DNA from: JBPBQZ01 sp050955105
Lineage (GTDB): Bacteria; Pseudomonadota; Gammaproteobacteria; Burkholderiales; Burkholderiaceae
Length of the DNA stretch: 64,000 nt
Direction of reading: 5' to 3'
Assembly (NCBI GenBank): GCA_050955105.1
Contig: JBPBQZ010000003.1
Span: 1-64,000, forward strand
Numbering within the stretch: position 1 is the first letter of the stretch; the number at the start of each line of letters is the position of its first letter. Under the pieces are notes generated by a model that was not told the DNA's origin, did not search any database, and saw only the letters and a program-made list of their open reading frames with translations. Shown one piece after another: positions 36,308 through 44,156 of the stretch. The position numbers were made by a program, and so were the translations under genes.

Positions 36308-37323
36308 CGCGATGCCTGATCGGGCGCCTGTCTGGACGCGGCAGTGGTTGCCGGTGTGGACGCGTCGATTGGTACCGTAGTCGGCTTCAGTGCGGTCGGC
36401 GCACCGGACCATGCCCCCGCCGCGACACGCGCCCGCGCGCGACGTGACACGCCGTTGCGCAGCGCCCAACGCATGAGCGCGCCAATCCGCCGTACCCCAG
36501 GCCGCACGATCGCGCGTTTCACGTGCATCCAGCGGTCGAGCCCCAGCATCTGCTGCGCCCAGTCGGGCAACAAATCGATACCCCCGTTCAGCAGGAGCTT
36601 GCCGATTGGCCAGGCCAGCGAATAGCGCGGCGCCGCATCCAGCAAGATGCGCACGACCGCATGCGAACGCTCGCTCGCCACTAATTCGGGGCGCATCGAC
36701 GCCAGATAGGCGGTGATGTCGCTTTCGCATTTCGGCACGTCCGTCGCGCCAAGTGCTTCGGCGATTTGCGCGGTTTCGGCGAAATAGCGATCGCGCGCCG
36801 CTTGCGGCAGATGCGGGTCGACGTAGCGCAGATACGCTGCCAGAAAGCTTGATACCTCAGCCACGTGCACCCATCGCAGCAGTGCCGGGTCGTCGGCCGC
36901 ATAGGGGCGCCCATCCGGGGCCACGCCTTGCACGCGCCGATGAATCGTACGCACCTGTTCGATAAGCCGCAGTGCATCGGCGCGACTGCCGAAGGTGGTA
37001 GCCGCGATAAAGGTGGCGGTGCGACCCAGTCGGCCGTGAATGTCCTGGCGAAACGTCGAGTGATCCCAGACACCGGCCAGGGCCAGCGGGTGCAGCGCCT
37101 GCAGCAGCAGCGCGCTGACGCCGCCGGCCATCATCGAGGTGAAGTCGGCATGCACTTTCCAGCACACCGCGTCAGGGCCGAACAAACCCGGGTCGCCGGG
37201 CGGCGCCGAATAATCGATCGAGCTGGTGCGCGCGCCGGTCAAACGGTTGACGCCCCGCACGATGATACCGCGCAGGCCGCGCGCGGGCGGCGGCGCGGCG
37301 ACCTCAGGCGGAGGGTGGCTCAT
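36304..37323 (-). CDS. Oxygenase MpaB family protein (DUF2236)
   Basis: A 339-residue DUF2236/MpaB-type protein: the segments VCWKVHADFTSMMAGGVSALLLQALHPLALAGVWDHSTF and GRLGRTATFIAATTFGSRADA are the family core, with the conserved His residues thought to bind heme in related latex-clearing and MpaB oxygenases. The substrate is unknown. The start overlaps the end of ruvB by 20 bases, so it may be translated with the ruv operon. The last 40 residues are a low-complexity Thr/Ala tail. Confidence 0.82.
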   Translation of the reverse strand: MSHPPPEVAAPPPARGLRGIIVRGVNRLTGARTSSIDYSAPPGDPGLFGPDAVCWKVHADFTSMMAGGVSALLLQALHPLALAGVWDHSTFRQDIHGRLGRTATFIAATTFGSRADALRLIEQVRTIHRRVQGVAPDGRPYAADDPALLRWVHVAEVSSFLAAYLRYVDPHLPQAARDRYFAETAQIAEALGATDVPKCESDITAYLASMRPELVASERSHAVVRILLDAAPRYSLAWPIGKLLLNGGIDLLPDWAQQMLGLDRWMHVKRAIVRPGVRRIGALMRWALRNGVSRRARARVAAGAWSGAPTALKPTTVPIDASTPATTAASRQAPDQASR

Positions 37324-38368
37324 CCCAAAGGTCTCGTACCGGGTTCGCCGCCGGCGCGGTCAGGCCGAAATGGCGATAGGCCAGCAGCGTGGCCACACGG
37401 CCGCGCGGCGTTCTTTGCAGGAAGCCCTGCTGAATCAGATACGGCTCCAATACATCTTCGATGGTGTCGCGCTCCTCGCCGATCGCCGCGGCCAGGTTAT
37501 CCAAGCCGACCGGGCCGCCGTCGAACTTGTGCAGAATCGCTTCCAGCAGCTTGCGGTCCATCAGATCGAAGCCGACCGCATCGACGTCGAGCATGGCGAG
37601 CGCCGCGTCGGCTACTGCCGAACTGATGCGGCCATCGGCACGCACCTCGGCATAGTCGCGCACGCGCCGCAGCAGCCGATTGGCGATGCGCGGCGTGCCG
37701 CGTGAGCGTTTGGCGATTTCATGCGCGCCGTCGTCGCCGATTTTCGCCCCCAGCAGTTGCGCCGAGCGCTTGACGATGGAGGTCAATTCGCTGGCTGAAT
37801 AGAACTCGAGGCGCGCCACGATGCCGAAGCGGTCGCGCAGGGGATTGGTGAGCATGCCGGCGCGCGTGGTGGCGCCAATCAGCGTGAAGGGCGCCAGATC
37901 GAGCTTGACGCTGCGTGCGCCCGGACCTTCGCCGATCATGATGTCGATTTGATAGTCCTCCAGCGCCGGATAAAGAATTTCCTCGACCACTGGCGATAGC
38001 CGGTGGATCTCGTCGATGAAGAGCACGTCGTTGGCTTCGAGGTTGGTGAGCAGCGCTGCCAGATCGCCGGCGCGTTCGAGCACCGGCCCCGAGGTTTGGC
38101 GCAGGTTGACGCCCATTTCGCGGGCGATGATGTGGGCCAGCGTGGTTTTGCCGAGGCCAGGCGGCCCGAACAGCAGCACATGATCCAGCGCTTCCGCGCG
38201 CCCGCGCGCCGCCTGCACGAAAATTTCCAGCTGTTCGCGCACCTTTACCTGGCCGACATATTCGTCGAGCTGCTTGGGCCTGAGCGCGCGCTCGAACACC
38301 TCTTCATTCGGCGAAGTGGGGGTGGCGGCGATGACGCGCTCGCCGGAAAGTTTGTCGGTTTCGATCAT
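37304..38368 (-). CDS. ruvB: Holliday junction branch migration ATPase RuvB
   Basis: A 354-residue AAA+ motor: RPKQLDEYVGQVKVREQL, Walker A LLFGPPGLGKTTLAHIIA, Walker B DVLFIDEIHRLSP, sensor GATTRAGMLTNPLRDRFGI, and a C-terminal winged helix (LIQQGFLQRTPRGRVAT). It drives branch migration with RuvA. A TACAAT on the minus strand ends 6 bases before the ATG, so the message could be almost leaderless. ruvA lies 124 bases upstream. Confidence 0.98.
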   Translation of the reverse strand: MIETDKLSGERVIAATPTSPNEEVFERALRPKQLDEYVGQVKVREQLEIFVQAARGRAEALDHVLLFGPPGLGKTTLAHIIAREMGVNLRQTSGPVLERAGDLAALLTNLEANDVLFIDEIHRLSPVVEEILYPALEDYQIDIMIGEGPGARSVKLDLAPFTLIGATTRAGMLTNPLRDRFGIVARLEFYSASELTSIVKRSAQLLGAKIGDDGAHEIAKRSRGTPRIANRLLRRVRDYAEVRADGRISSAVADAALAMLDVDAVGFDLMDRKLLEAILHKFDGGPVGLDNLAAAIGEERDTIEDVLEPYLIQQGFLQRTPRGRVATLLAYRHFGLTAPAANPVRDLWDEPPSA

Positions 38369-38374
38369 GGAGCG

Positions 38375-38380
38375 ATTGTA
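38375..38380 (-). promoter_or_regulatory. -10 box (TACAAT) just before ruvB
   Basis: On the minus strand GGCGATACAATCGC is followed by only three bases and the ruvB ATG. The same 14-base word occurs before pepP. A start 7 bases after the hexamer would fall at the ATG. No good -35 hexamer is seen. Confidence 0.35.
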
Positions 38381-38492
38381 TCGCCGCGCGCCGGCCGCGT
38401 CGTATTGGCCGTTCGGTATTGCTTATCGGCTAGCGTGCGCACGGGCGTGGGCCTGCAATGCGCTTATCGCACGCCGATCCGGCGCCTCTGCC

Positions 38493-39074
38493 TCAAGCCT
38501 TCGACAGCGCCCTGAGCGCATGCTTGATGCCGTCGGAAACGCCGGCGTCGGGCGGTATCGAGCGCACCGCGGCCGAGGCTTCCTTTTCCGAGTAGCCCAG
38601 CGCGAGCAGCGCATGCAACACGTCGGCGCCGTGATTGGCCGAGGTGGATGGGCCGGCAGGACTGCCCAGGTCCGCGCCCAACTTGCCCTTCAGCTCCAGC
38701 AGCAGCCGTTCGGCGGTTTTCTTGCCGATGCCCGGCACGCGCGTGAGGCGCGCCACGTCTTGCATGGTGACGGCCTGCGCCAATTCATTCACGCTCATGC
38801 CCGACAGCACCGCCAGGGCCATGCGCGCGCCGATGCCGCTTATCTTCAACAACTCGCGAAACGCGCCGCGCTCTTCGGCAGTGGCAAAGCCATACAGCAG
38901 ATGCGCGTCTTCACGCACGATCTGCTGGGTGAGCAGCGCGATCTTTTCGCCGACCGCGGGCAAGTTGTAGAACGTGCTCATCGGCACGTCGACCTCATAG
39001 CCGACGCCTTGGCAATCGACCAATAGCCGGGGAGGATTTTTTTCCAGCAGAACGCCGGCGATTCGACCGATCAT
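38493..39074 (-). CDS. ruvA: Holliday junction DNA helicase subunit RuvA
   Basis: A 193-residue RuvA: N-terminal OB domain (MIGRIAGVLLEKNPPRLLVDCQGVGYEVDVPM), tandem helix-hairpin-helix motifs (LLKISGIGARMALAVLSGM and LTRVPGIGKKTAERLLLELKGK) and the C-terminal domain (LLALGYSEKEASAAVRSI) that contacts RuvB. It follows ruvC by 19 bases. Confidence 0.97.
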   Translation of the reverse strand: MIGRIAGVLLEKNPPRLLVDCQGVGYEVDVPMSTFYNLPAVGEKIALLTQQIVREDAHLLYGFATAEERGAFRELLKISGIGARMALAVLSGMSVNELAQAVTMQDVARLTRVPGIGKKTAERLLLELKGKLGADLGSPAGPSTSANHGADVLHALLALGYSEKEASAAVRSIPPDAGVSDGIKHALRALSKA

Positions 39075-39093
39075 GGTTTTGAGTAAGAGAACA

Positions 39094-39636
39094 TCAACCG
39101 ATCAAGCGGCCGCGCCGCATGCGCATGCCGCGCTTGCCCACCTCGGGCGACAGCGCTGAAATGCGCTCGACCGCGCTCGAGCCGTGCGCGTGACAAATCG
39201 CCATGCCCAGCGCGTCGGCCGCGTCGCTGCCCGGCAGACCGGACAGGCTCAGCAGCCGCGCCACCATTTCACGCATTTGCTCTTTGTTCGCGCGCCCATA
39301 GCCGACCACCGCCTGCTTCAACTGCAAAGCCGTGTATTCGGCAACCGGCAGGCCTGCGGCCACCAGTGCGCAGATCGCCGCGCCACGCGCTTGTCCGAGC
39401 AACAGCGTCGACTGCGGATTGACGTTGACGAAGACCTTTTCTATCGCGGCGCAGTCGGGCCGATGCTGCGCCGCCAGCGCCGAGATGCTTTCGAAGATGG
39501 TGCCAAGGCGGCTCGGCAGGTCGCCATCTTTGGTGCGCACCACGCCGCTTGCGATGTATTCGAGACGCTGCCCCGTCTGTTCGATCACACCGAAACCGGT
39601 GACGCGCAAGCCTGGATCGATGCCGAAGATTTTCAC
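39094..39636 (-). CDS. ruvC: Holliday junction endonuclease RuvC
   Basis: A 180-residue resolvase: MKIFGIDPGLRVTGFGVIE with the first catalytic Asp, AIEKVFVNVNPQSTLLLGQARG with Glu, and the C-terminal SDAADALGMAICHAHG with the last Asp pair. The start is GTG immediately after the purH stop codon (no gap), implying coupled translation. Confidence 0.97.
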   Translation of the reverse strand: MKIFGIDPGLRVTGFGVIEQTGQRLEYIASGVVRTKDGDLPSRLGTIFESISALAAQHRPDCAAIEKVFVNVNPQSTLLLGQARGAAICALVAAGLPVAEYTALQLKQAVVGYGRANKEQMREMVARLLSLSGLPGSDAADALGMAICHAHGSSAVERISALSPEVGKRGMRMRRGRLIG

Positions 39637-41214
39637 TTAGTGTCGGAAGTGACGGACGCCGGTGAACACCATGGCCACGCCTTGCTCGTCGGCGGCGGCG
39701 ATCACTTCATCGTCGCGCACCGAGCCGCCCGGCTGGATCACGCAGGTAGCGCCGGCTTGCACTACCACGTCGAGCCCATCGCGGAATGGAAAGAACGCAT
39801 CGGAGGCCACTGCCGAACCCTGCAGCGACAAGCCGGCGTTCTCCGCCTTGATGCTGGCGATGCGCGCCGAATCGACACGGCTCATCTGGCCGGCACCAAT
39901 GCCTAGCGTGCGGCCCTGGCCGCAAAACACGATGGCGTTCGACTTGACGAACTGCGCCACGCGCCAGGCGAACTGCAGATCGTCGAGTTCCAGTTCGGTG
40001 GGCGCGCGGCGTGTGACGATGCGCAGCGCCGCCCGATCCACATTGTCGACATCGGGCGATTGCAGCAGCAGGCCGCCGCCCACGCGCTTCATGTCGAAGT
40101 CATTGCGCTGCGCGCCCAGCGCGATCTCGAGTACGCGCACGTTCGGCTTGGCGGCGAAGACCCGGCGCGCTTCCTCGCTGAAGGCCGGTGCGATCAGCAC
40201 TTCGACGAATTGCTTGGCGATTACTTCGGCCGCGGCGCCGTCCAGCTCTCGATTGAAGGCGATGATGCCGCCGAAAGCGGAAGTCGGATCGGTGCTGAAC
40301 GCCTTCGCGTAAGCCGCGCCGGCATCCGCGCCGAGCGCGACGCCGCAAGGATTCGCGTGCTTGACGATGACGCAGGCGGGTACGTCGAAGCTCTTGACGC
40401 ATTCCCAGGCCGCATCGGCATCGGCGATATTGTTGTACGACAGTTCCTTGCCCTGCAATTGCCGATAGCCGGCGAACATGCCGTCGGCCACCTGGATGTC
40501 GCGATAGAAGGCCGCCTGCTGGTGCGGATTTTCACCGTAGCGCAGGCTTTGCGCCTTGTCGAAAGCCAGATGCAGCGTTGCGGGAAAGGCGTCGCGCGCA
40601 TCGTGGCGGCGCTCGCTGCCCAATGTCGTCAAATAATTGGCGATTGCACCGTCGTATTGCGCGGTATGCGCGAACACTTTGGCGGCCAGCCGGAAACGCG
40701 TGGCATCGCTGACCGCGGGTGCTTGGGCTGCATGCGAGGCGCGCATTTCCTCGAGCACGCAAGCGTAGTCGGCGGGGTCGACCACGACCGTGACGTCGCG
40801 ATGATTTTTCGCCGCGGAGCGCAGCATGGCCGGACCGCCGATATCGATATTCTCGATCGCATCTTCAAAGTTGCAATCGTCGCGTGCGATGGTTTCGCGA
40901 AACGGATAGAGGTTGACGACGACCAGGTCGATGGTGGGAATGGCATGCGTCGCCAGCGCGTCGACGTGCTCGGGCACGTCGCGGCGCGCCAGCAATCCGC
41001 CATGCACTTTCGGGTGCAGCGTTTTCACGCGGCCGTCGAGCATTTCCGGAAAGCCGGTGTAGTCGGCCACCTCGGTCACCGCGAGGCCGGCTTCGGCGAG
41101 CAGCCGGGCCGTGCCGCCGGTCGACAGCAAGGTCACGCCCAGTTCGGTCAGCGAACGGGCGAAATCGACGATGCCGGACTTGTCCGACACCGAAAGGAGC
41201 GCTTGGCTGATCAT
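39637..41214 (-). CDS. purH: Bifunctional AICAR transformylase / IMP cyclohydrolase
   Basis: A 525-residue PurH catalysing the last two steps of IMP synthesis. The N-terminal IMP cyclohydrolase (ALLSVSDKSGIVDFARSL, LSTGGTARLLAEAG, DGRVKTLHPKVHGGLLARR) is followed by the AICAR transformylase with KHANPCGVALG and the C-terminal AVASDAFFPFRDGLD and QPGGSVRDDEVI. It sits between fis and ruvC in the dusB-fis-purH-ruvCAB cluster. Confidence 0.98.
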   Translation of the reverse strand: MISQALLSVSDKSGIVDFARSLTELGVTLLSTGGTARLLAEAGLAVTEVADYTGFPEMLDGRVKTLHPKVHGGLLARRDVPEHVDALATHAIPTIDLVVVNLYPFRETIARDDCNFEDAIENIDIGGPAMLRSAAKNHRDVTVVVDPADYACVLEEMRASHAAQAPAVSDATRFRLAAKVFAHTAQYDGAIANYLTTLGSERRHDARDAFPATLHLAFDKAQSLRYGENPHQQAAFYRDIQVADGMFAGYRQLQGKELSYNNIADADAAWECVKSFDVPACVIVKHANPCGVALGADAGAAYAKAFSTDPTSAFGGIIAFNRELDGAAAEVIAKQFVEVLIAPAFSEEARRVFAAKPNVRVLEIALGAQRNDFDMKRVGGGLLLQSPDVDNVDRAALRIVTRRAPTELELDDLQFAWRVAQFVKSNAIVFCGQGRTLGIGAGQMSRVDSARIASIKAENAGLSLQGSAVASDAFFPFRDGLDVVVQAGATCVIQPGGSVRDDEVIAAADEQGVAMVFTGVRHFRH

Positions 41215-41237
41215 GATTGAAGACTAGAAGGCGGGGT

Positions 41238-41471
41238 TCAAAGAAGTCCGTGTTCCTGCAGTTTCTTGCGCAGGGTATTACGGTTGATGCCGAGATAGCT
41301 GGCGGCGATCGACTGATTGCCCTCGCTCTTTTCCAACACGGTCTCGAGCATCGGCTTTTCGACGCAGCGGATGATCATATCGTAGATGTCAGACGGCCGC
41401 GCGCCGTTCAGGTCGTCGAAATACGCGCACAAGCTGTCTCGCACGCATTGTTCTATATGGTTTCGGCTCAT
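41238..41471 (-). CDS. fis: Fis family DNA-binding protein
   Basis: A 77-residue Fis: the C-terminal helix-turn-helix is in LEKSEGNQSIAASYLGINRNTLRKKLQEHGLL. It bends DNA and acts as a global regulator/nucleoid protein. The ATG overlaps the dusB stop by 4 bases (ATGA), the classical dusB-fis operon. It lacks the longer N-terminal arm of the enterobacterial protein (98 residues), as usual in beta-proteobacteria. Confidence 0.96.
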   Translation of the reverse strand: MSRNHIEQCVRDSLCAYFDDLNGARPSDIYDMIIRCVEKPMLETVLEKSEGNQSIAASYLGINRNTLRKKLQEHGLL

Positions 41472-42529
41472 GCGGCTAATGGCTCGACAGAAATGGGAGA
41501 GGGCGGGACGACCGTGGCGCTCTCGTAGCTCAAGCGCTCGGACAGCGCTTGCTGGGCATCGAAAAAGGTGTTGACGGCAGCCAGCTGCTCGCGCGTGGTT
41601 TCGAGCGTGTTCATCTGATGCCTGAATGCGTTGGCGCCGGCCAAGCCGCGCGTGTACCAGCCAATGTGCTTGCGTGCGGTGCGCACGCCGGTGAGTTCGC
41701 CATAGAAGCCATAATGGTCTTCAAGATGGCCGTTCATGACCTGTCTGATTTCCGCGACCAGCGGTGGCGGCAGGTGCTGGCCCGTTTCCAGGAAATAGGC
41801 GATTTCGCGGAACAGCCAGGGGCGGCCTTGCGCGGCGCGGCCGATCATCACGGCGTCGGCGCCGGTATAGGCAAGCACTTGCCGCGCTTTCTCGGGCGTA
41901 TCGATATCGCCGTTGGCGACGACGGGAATCGACACTGCGGCCTTGACCGCGGCGATGGTCTCGTACTCGGCGGCGCCATGATAAAGGTCGGCGCGCGTGC
42001 GGCCGTGCACGGTCAACATCGAGATGCCGCTTGCTTCGGCCAGACGCGCGATCGTCAGCGCATTGCGATGATCACGATCCCAGCCGGTGCGGATTTTCAG
42101 CGTGACGGGCACCGCGTGCGCGCCGGTGCCGACCGCCGCGACCACGCTTTCCAGGATGGCAGCCACCAGGCTTTCGTTTTGCAGCAACGCCGAACCTGCC
42201 GCGACATTGCAGACTTTCTTGGCGGGGCAGCCCATATTGATATCGATCACCTGCGCGCCGCGGTCGACGTTGTGCCGCGCCGCTTGCGCCAGCATGAGCG
42301 GATCGGCACCGGCGATCTGCACGGCGACCGGCTCCATTTCGCCGGTGTGATCGGCGCGGCGCATGGTTTTCTCGCTGCGCCACAACTGGGCGTTGGATGC
42401 CACCATCTCGGACACCGCATAGCCGGCGCCGAGTTGCTTGCACAACTGACGGAAAGGGCGATCCGTCACGCCGGCCATGGGCGCGACGAAAAGGTTGTTA
42501 CGCAGCAGATGATGTCCGATGCGGAGCAT
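41468..42529 (-). CDS. dusB: tRNA-dihydrouridine synthase DusB
   Basis: A 353-residue FMN enzyme that reduces uridines in the tRNA D-loop. Seen are LFVAPMAGVTDRPFRQLCKQLGAG, the catalytic Cys101 in IDINMGCPAKKV, the KIRTGWD Lys/Arg, the TVHGRTR His and VVANGDIDTPEKA, GADAVMIGRAAQGRPWLF. I chose the ATG at 42529 (MLRIGHHLLRNN) because a TAAAAT -10 box lies at 42606-42611 on this strand, so farther upstream ATGs would fall at or before the transcript start. Confidence 0.95.
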   Translation of the reverse strand: MLRIGHHLLRNNLFVAPMAGVTDRPFRQLCKQLGAGYAVSEMVASNAQLWRSEKTMRRADHTGEMEPVAVQIAGADPLMLAQAARHNVDRGAQVIDINMGCPAKKVCNVAAGSALLQNESLVAAILESVVAAVGTGAHAVPVTLKIRTGWDRDHRNALTIARLAEASGISMLTVHGRTRADLYHGAAEYETIAAVKAAVSIPVVANGDIDTPEKARQVLAYTGADAVMIGRAAQGRPWLFREIAYFLETGQHLPPPLVAEIRQVMNGHLEDHYGFYGELTGVRTARKHIGWYTRGLAGANAFRHQMNTLETTREQLAAVNTFFDAQQALSERLSYESATVVPPSPISVEPLAA

Positions 42530-42830
42530 TTTCGGCGAAACCTCGGCCTGCGTACGTTCCGGAGAGAGCGCGCGCGGTCGGCGGTGAGTGAGTGGGCAGG
42601 GGCGCATTTTAGCGCGCATTTTTAGTTTCGAGCGTCACGATGGCGAGGGTCATTGGGAAATTCTTCATGCGTACCGCACAGGCCACAACAAGGGTCTGCA
42701 CCGATATGCGCCTATTGATTCCGAGGCCTGCGGACGTCGGGCGGTCACTTTCACTTGCATGAGCGGCGCCCCGGGTATCGATGATCCGGCGCTTTGATGA
42801 TGCGGCGATACAACCGCACGATGATCAAGC
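42530..42830 (-). other. Intergenic region dusB/ubiH
   Basis: About 300 bases without a gene I can support. It holds TAAAAT (42606-42611, minus strand) as the likely -10 box of the dusB-fis operon, inside a GCGC-flanked inverted repeat. The part from 42640 to 42830 shows nothing recognisable and no intrinsic terminator for ubiH. Confidence 0.5.
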
Positions 42831-44156
42831 TCAACCACGTTGTCCAAACATCATTTGCCGTGCCAGCATCGATTTCGCCGGGGCCAGTAAGTCGAGCGCG
42901 GCCAAGGTGGCGCCGCGCACGGCGGCGATCGGTGCGAACTCGCTGGTGAAGCCGCGTGCCAGCAGATCGGTCAGGCCTACCGTGAGCGCTCGGTCGACCT
43001 GCCGCCGTGCGGCAAATGCGGCGAGCGCGGCCGGGACGGCGCCGAATTCGGAGAGGGCGGCGCACAAGGCATAGGCGTCACGCAACCCGAGGTTCAAGCC
43101 TTGCCCCGCCACTGGATGCAAGGTTTGAGCGGAGTTGCCGATGGCCGCCACGCGCGCGCTTTGCATGGAGGTCCGCGTCAGCAAGCCGAGCGGATAGGCG
43201 GCGCGCCCCGAGAGCTGCGCGAGCGAACCCAGGCGGCCGCCGAATACCTGATTCAATTCCGCGAGAAACAGCGGTTCGTCGAGCCTGAGGCGGCGCGCGG
43301 CGGACTCGGCCGAGCAGCACCAGACCAGCGCGAAGCGGCCGGCGCCTGCGGGCAGCAGCGCCACCGGACCTTCCCGCGTGAAGCGCTCCCACGCGAGATG
43401 CGGCGGCGCGCCGCTCGCCTGCAAGCTGCCGACGATGGCGGTTTGTCGATAGTCTCGACTGGCCGGCAGCAGCGAGCGATGCGCGGGCCGAGCGGGGCTT
43501 TCCGAGGTATTGACCGAGCGTGTATCGACGTCGGCGGTGGCGGTGGCGGTGGCGGTGGCGGCGGTGGTGGGGGCAACGCCATCAGCGTTGCGAGGCGTTG
43601 CGAAAACGCCCCCTTCGGCGCTGATCACCAGACTTGCGGTGAGCGGCGTTCGCTGGTCGGCGAATGACACGGCGACCCCATCGGCCAGCGTTTCGATGCC
43701 GCTCACTTCGCCGCGTTCGCGGCGCAGCGCAGGCAATACGTCTGACGTCGATCTCGGTGCGGCACTGTCGGTCAGCGCGAGTTGCAGGGCCGTCAACAAA
43801 GCCCCGTATCGCACCACCGCGCCCAGTTCTGGCAGGCCGTGTTCGCGGCGATCGATCAGGGCGCGACCGAATTGCCCCTGGCGGGAGATATGGATGCGAT
43901 GGATGGGCGTGGCGGTGCTCGGCCAGACGAAGCCCGGCAGCGTTTCAAGCAGCGCGCGGCTGGCATGCGAGATGGCGAGGAAACGCGGATCGGCGCTCGC
44001 CGCTTGTGGGTCGCGCGCATCGATTACTGCCAGCTTCAATGCCCGTGTGCGTCCGCGTGCCGCCAGCCAGCCCGCCAGTGCCAAGCCGACCGGACCGCCG
44101 CCGATGATGGCGATGTCGACGAGTCGCTCGCTTCCTGGCGCCACGACGGCGTTCAC
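42831..44156 (-). CDS. ubiH: UbiH/UbiF/VisC/COQ6-type FAD-dependent hydroxylase
   Basis: A 441-residue flavin monooxygenase of ubiquinone synthesis: dinucleotide fold DIAIIGGGPVGLALAGWLAARG (residues 14-35), mid motif around the Arg/Asp region SADPRFLAISHASRALLE, and the C-terminal FAD motif AAIGNSAQTLHPVAGQGLNLGLRDAYAL. It hydroxylates the quinone ring. Which position (UbiH or UbiF) is not certain. Residues 186-232 are an insertion of Thr/Ala/Asp/Ser that includes a GGCGGT tandem repeat. The start overlaps the pepP stop by 4 bases. Confidence 0.88.
   Translation of the reverse strand: MNAVVAPGSERLVDIAIIGGGPVGLALAGWLAARGRTRALKLAVIDARDPQAASADPRFLAISHASRALLETLPGFVWPSTATPIHRIHISRQGQFGRALIDRREHGLPELGAVVRYGALLTALQLALTDSAAPRSTSDVLPALRRERGEVSGIETLADGVAVSFADQRTPLTASLVISAEGGVFATPRNADGVAPTTAATATATATADVDTRSVNTSESPARPAHRSLLPASRDYRQTAIVGSLQASGAPPHLAWERFTREGPVALLPAGAGRFALVWCCSAESAARRLRLDEPLFLAELNQVFGGRLGSLAQLSGRAAYPLGLLTRTSMQSARVAAIGNSAQTLHPVAGQGLNLGLRDAYALCAALSEFGAVPAALAAFAARRQVDRALTVGLTDLLARGFTSEFAPIAAVRGATLAALDLLAPAKSMLARQMMFGQRG
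43533..43556. repeat. Hexanucleotide repeat (GGCGGT)4 in ubiH
   Basis: Four perfect plus-strand copies of GGCGGT, followed by further GGC/GGT/GGG triplets to about 43574. In ubiH (minus strand) this encodes alternating Thr-Ala. Changes in copy number would keep the frame. Confidence 0.85.

Noticed and set aside
40060..41220. A 386-codon plus-strand frame opposite purH.
   Set aside because: purH is certain on the minus strand; the plus frame has no domain features.
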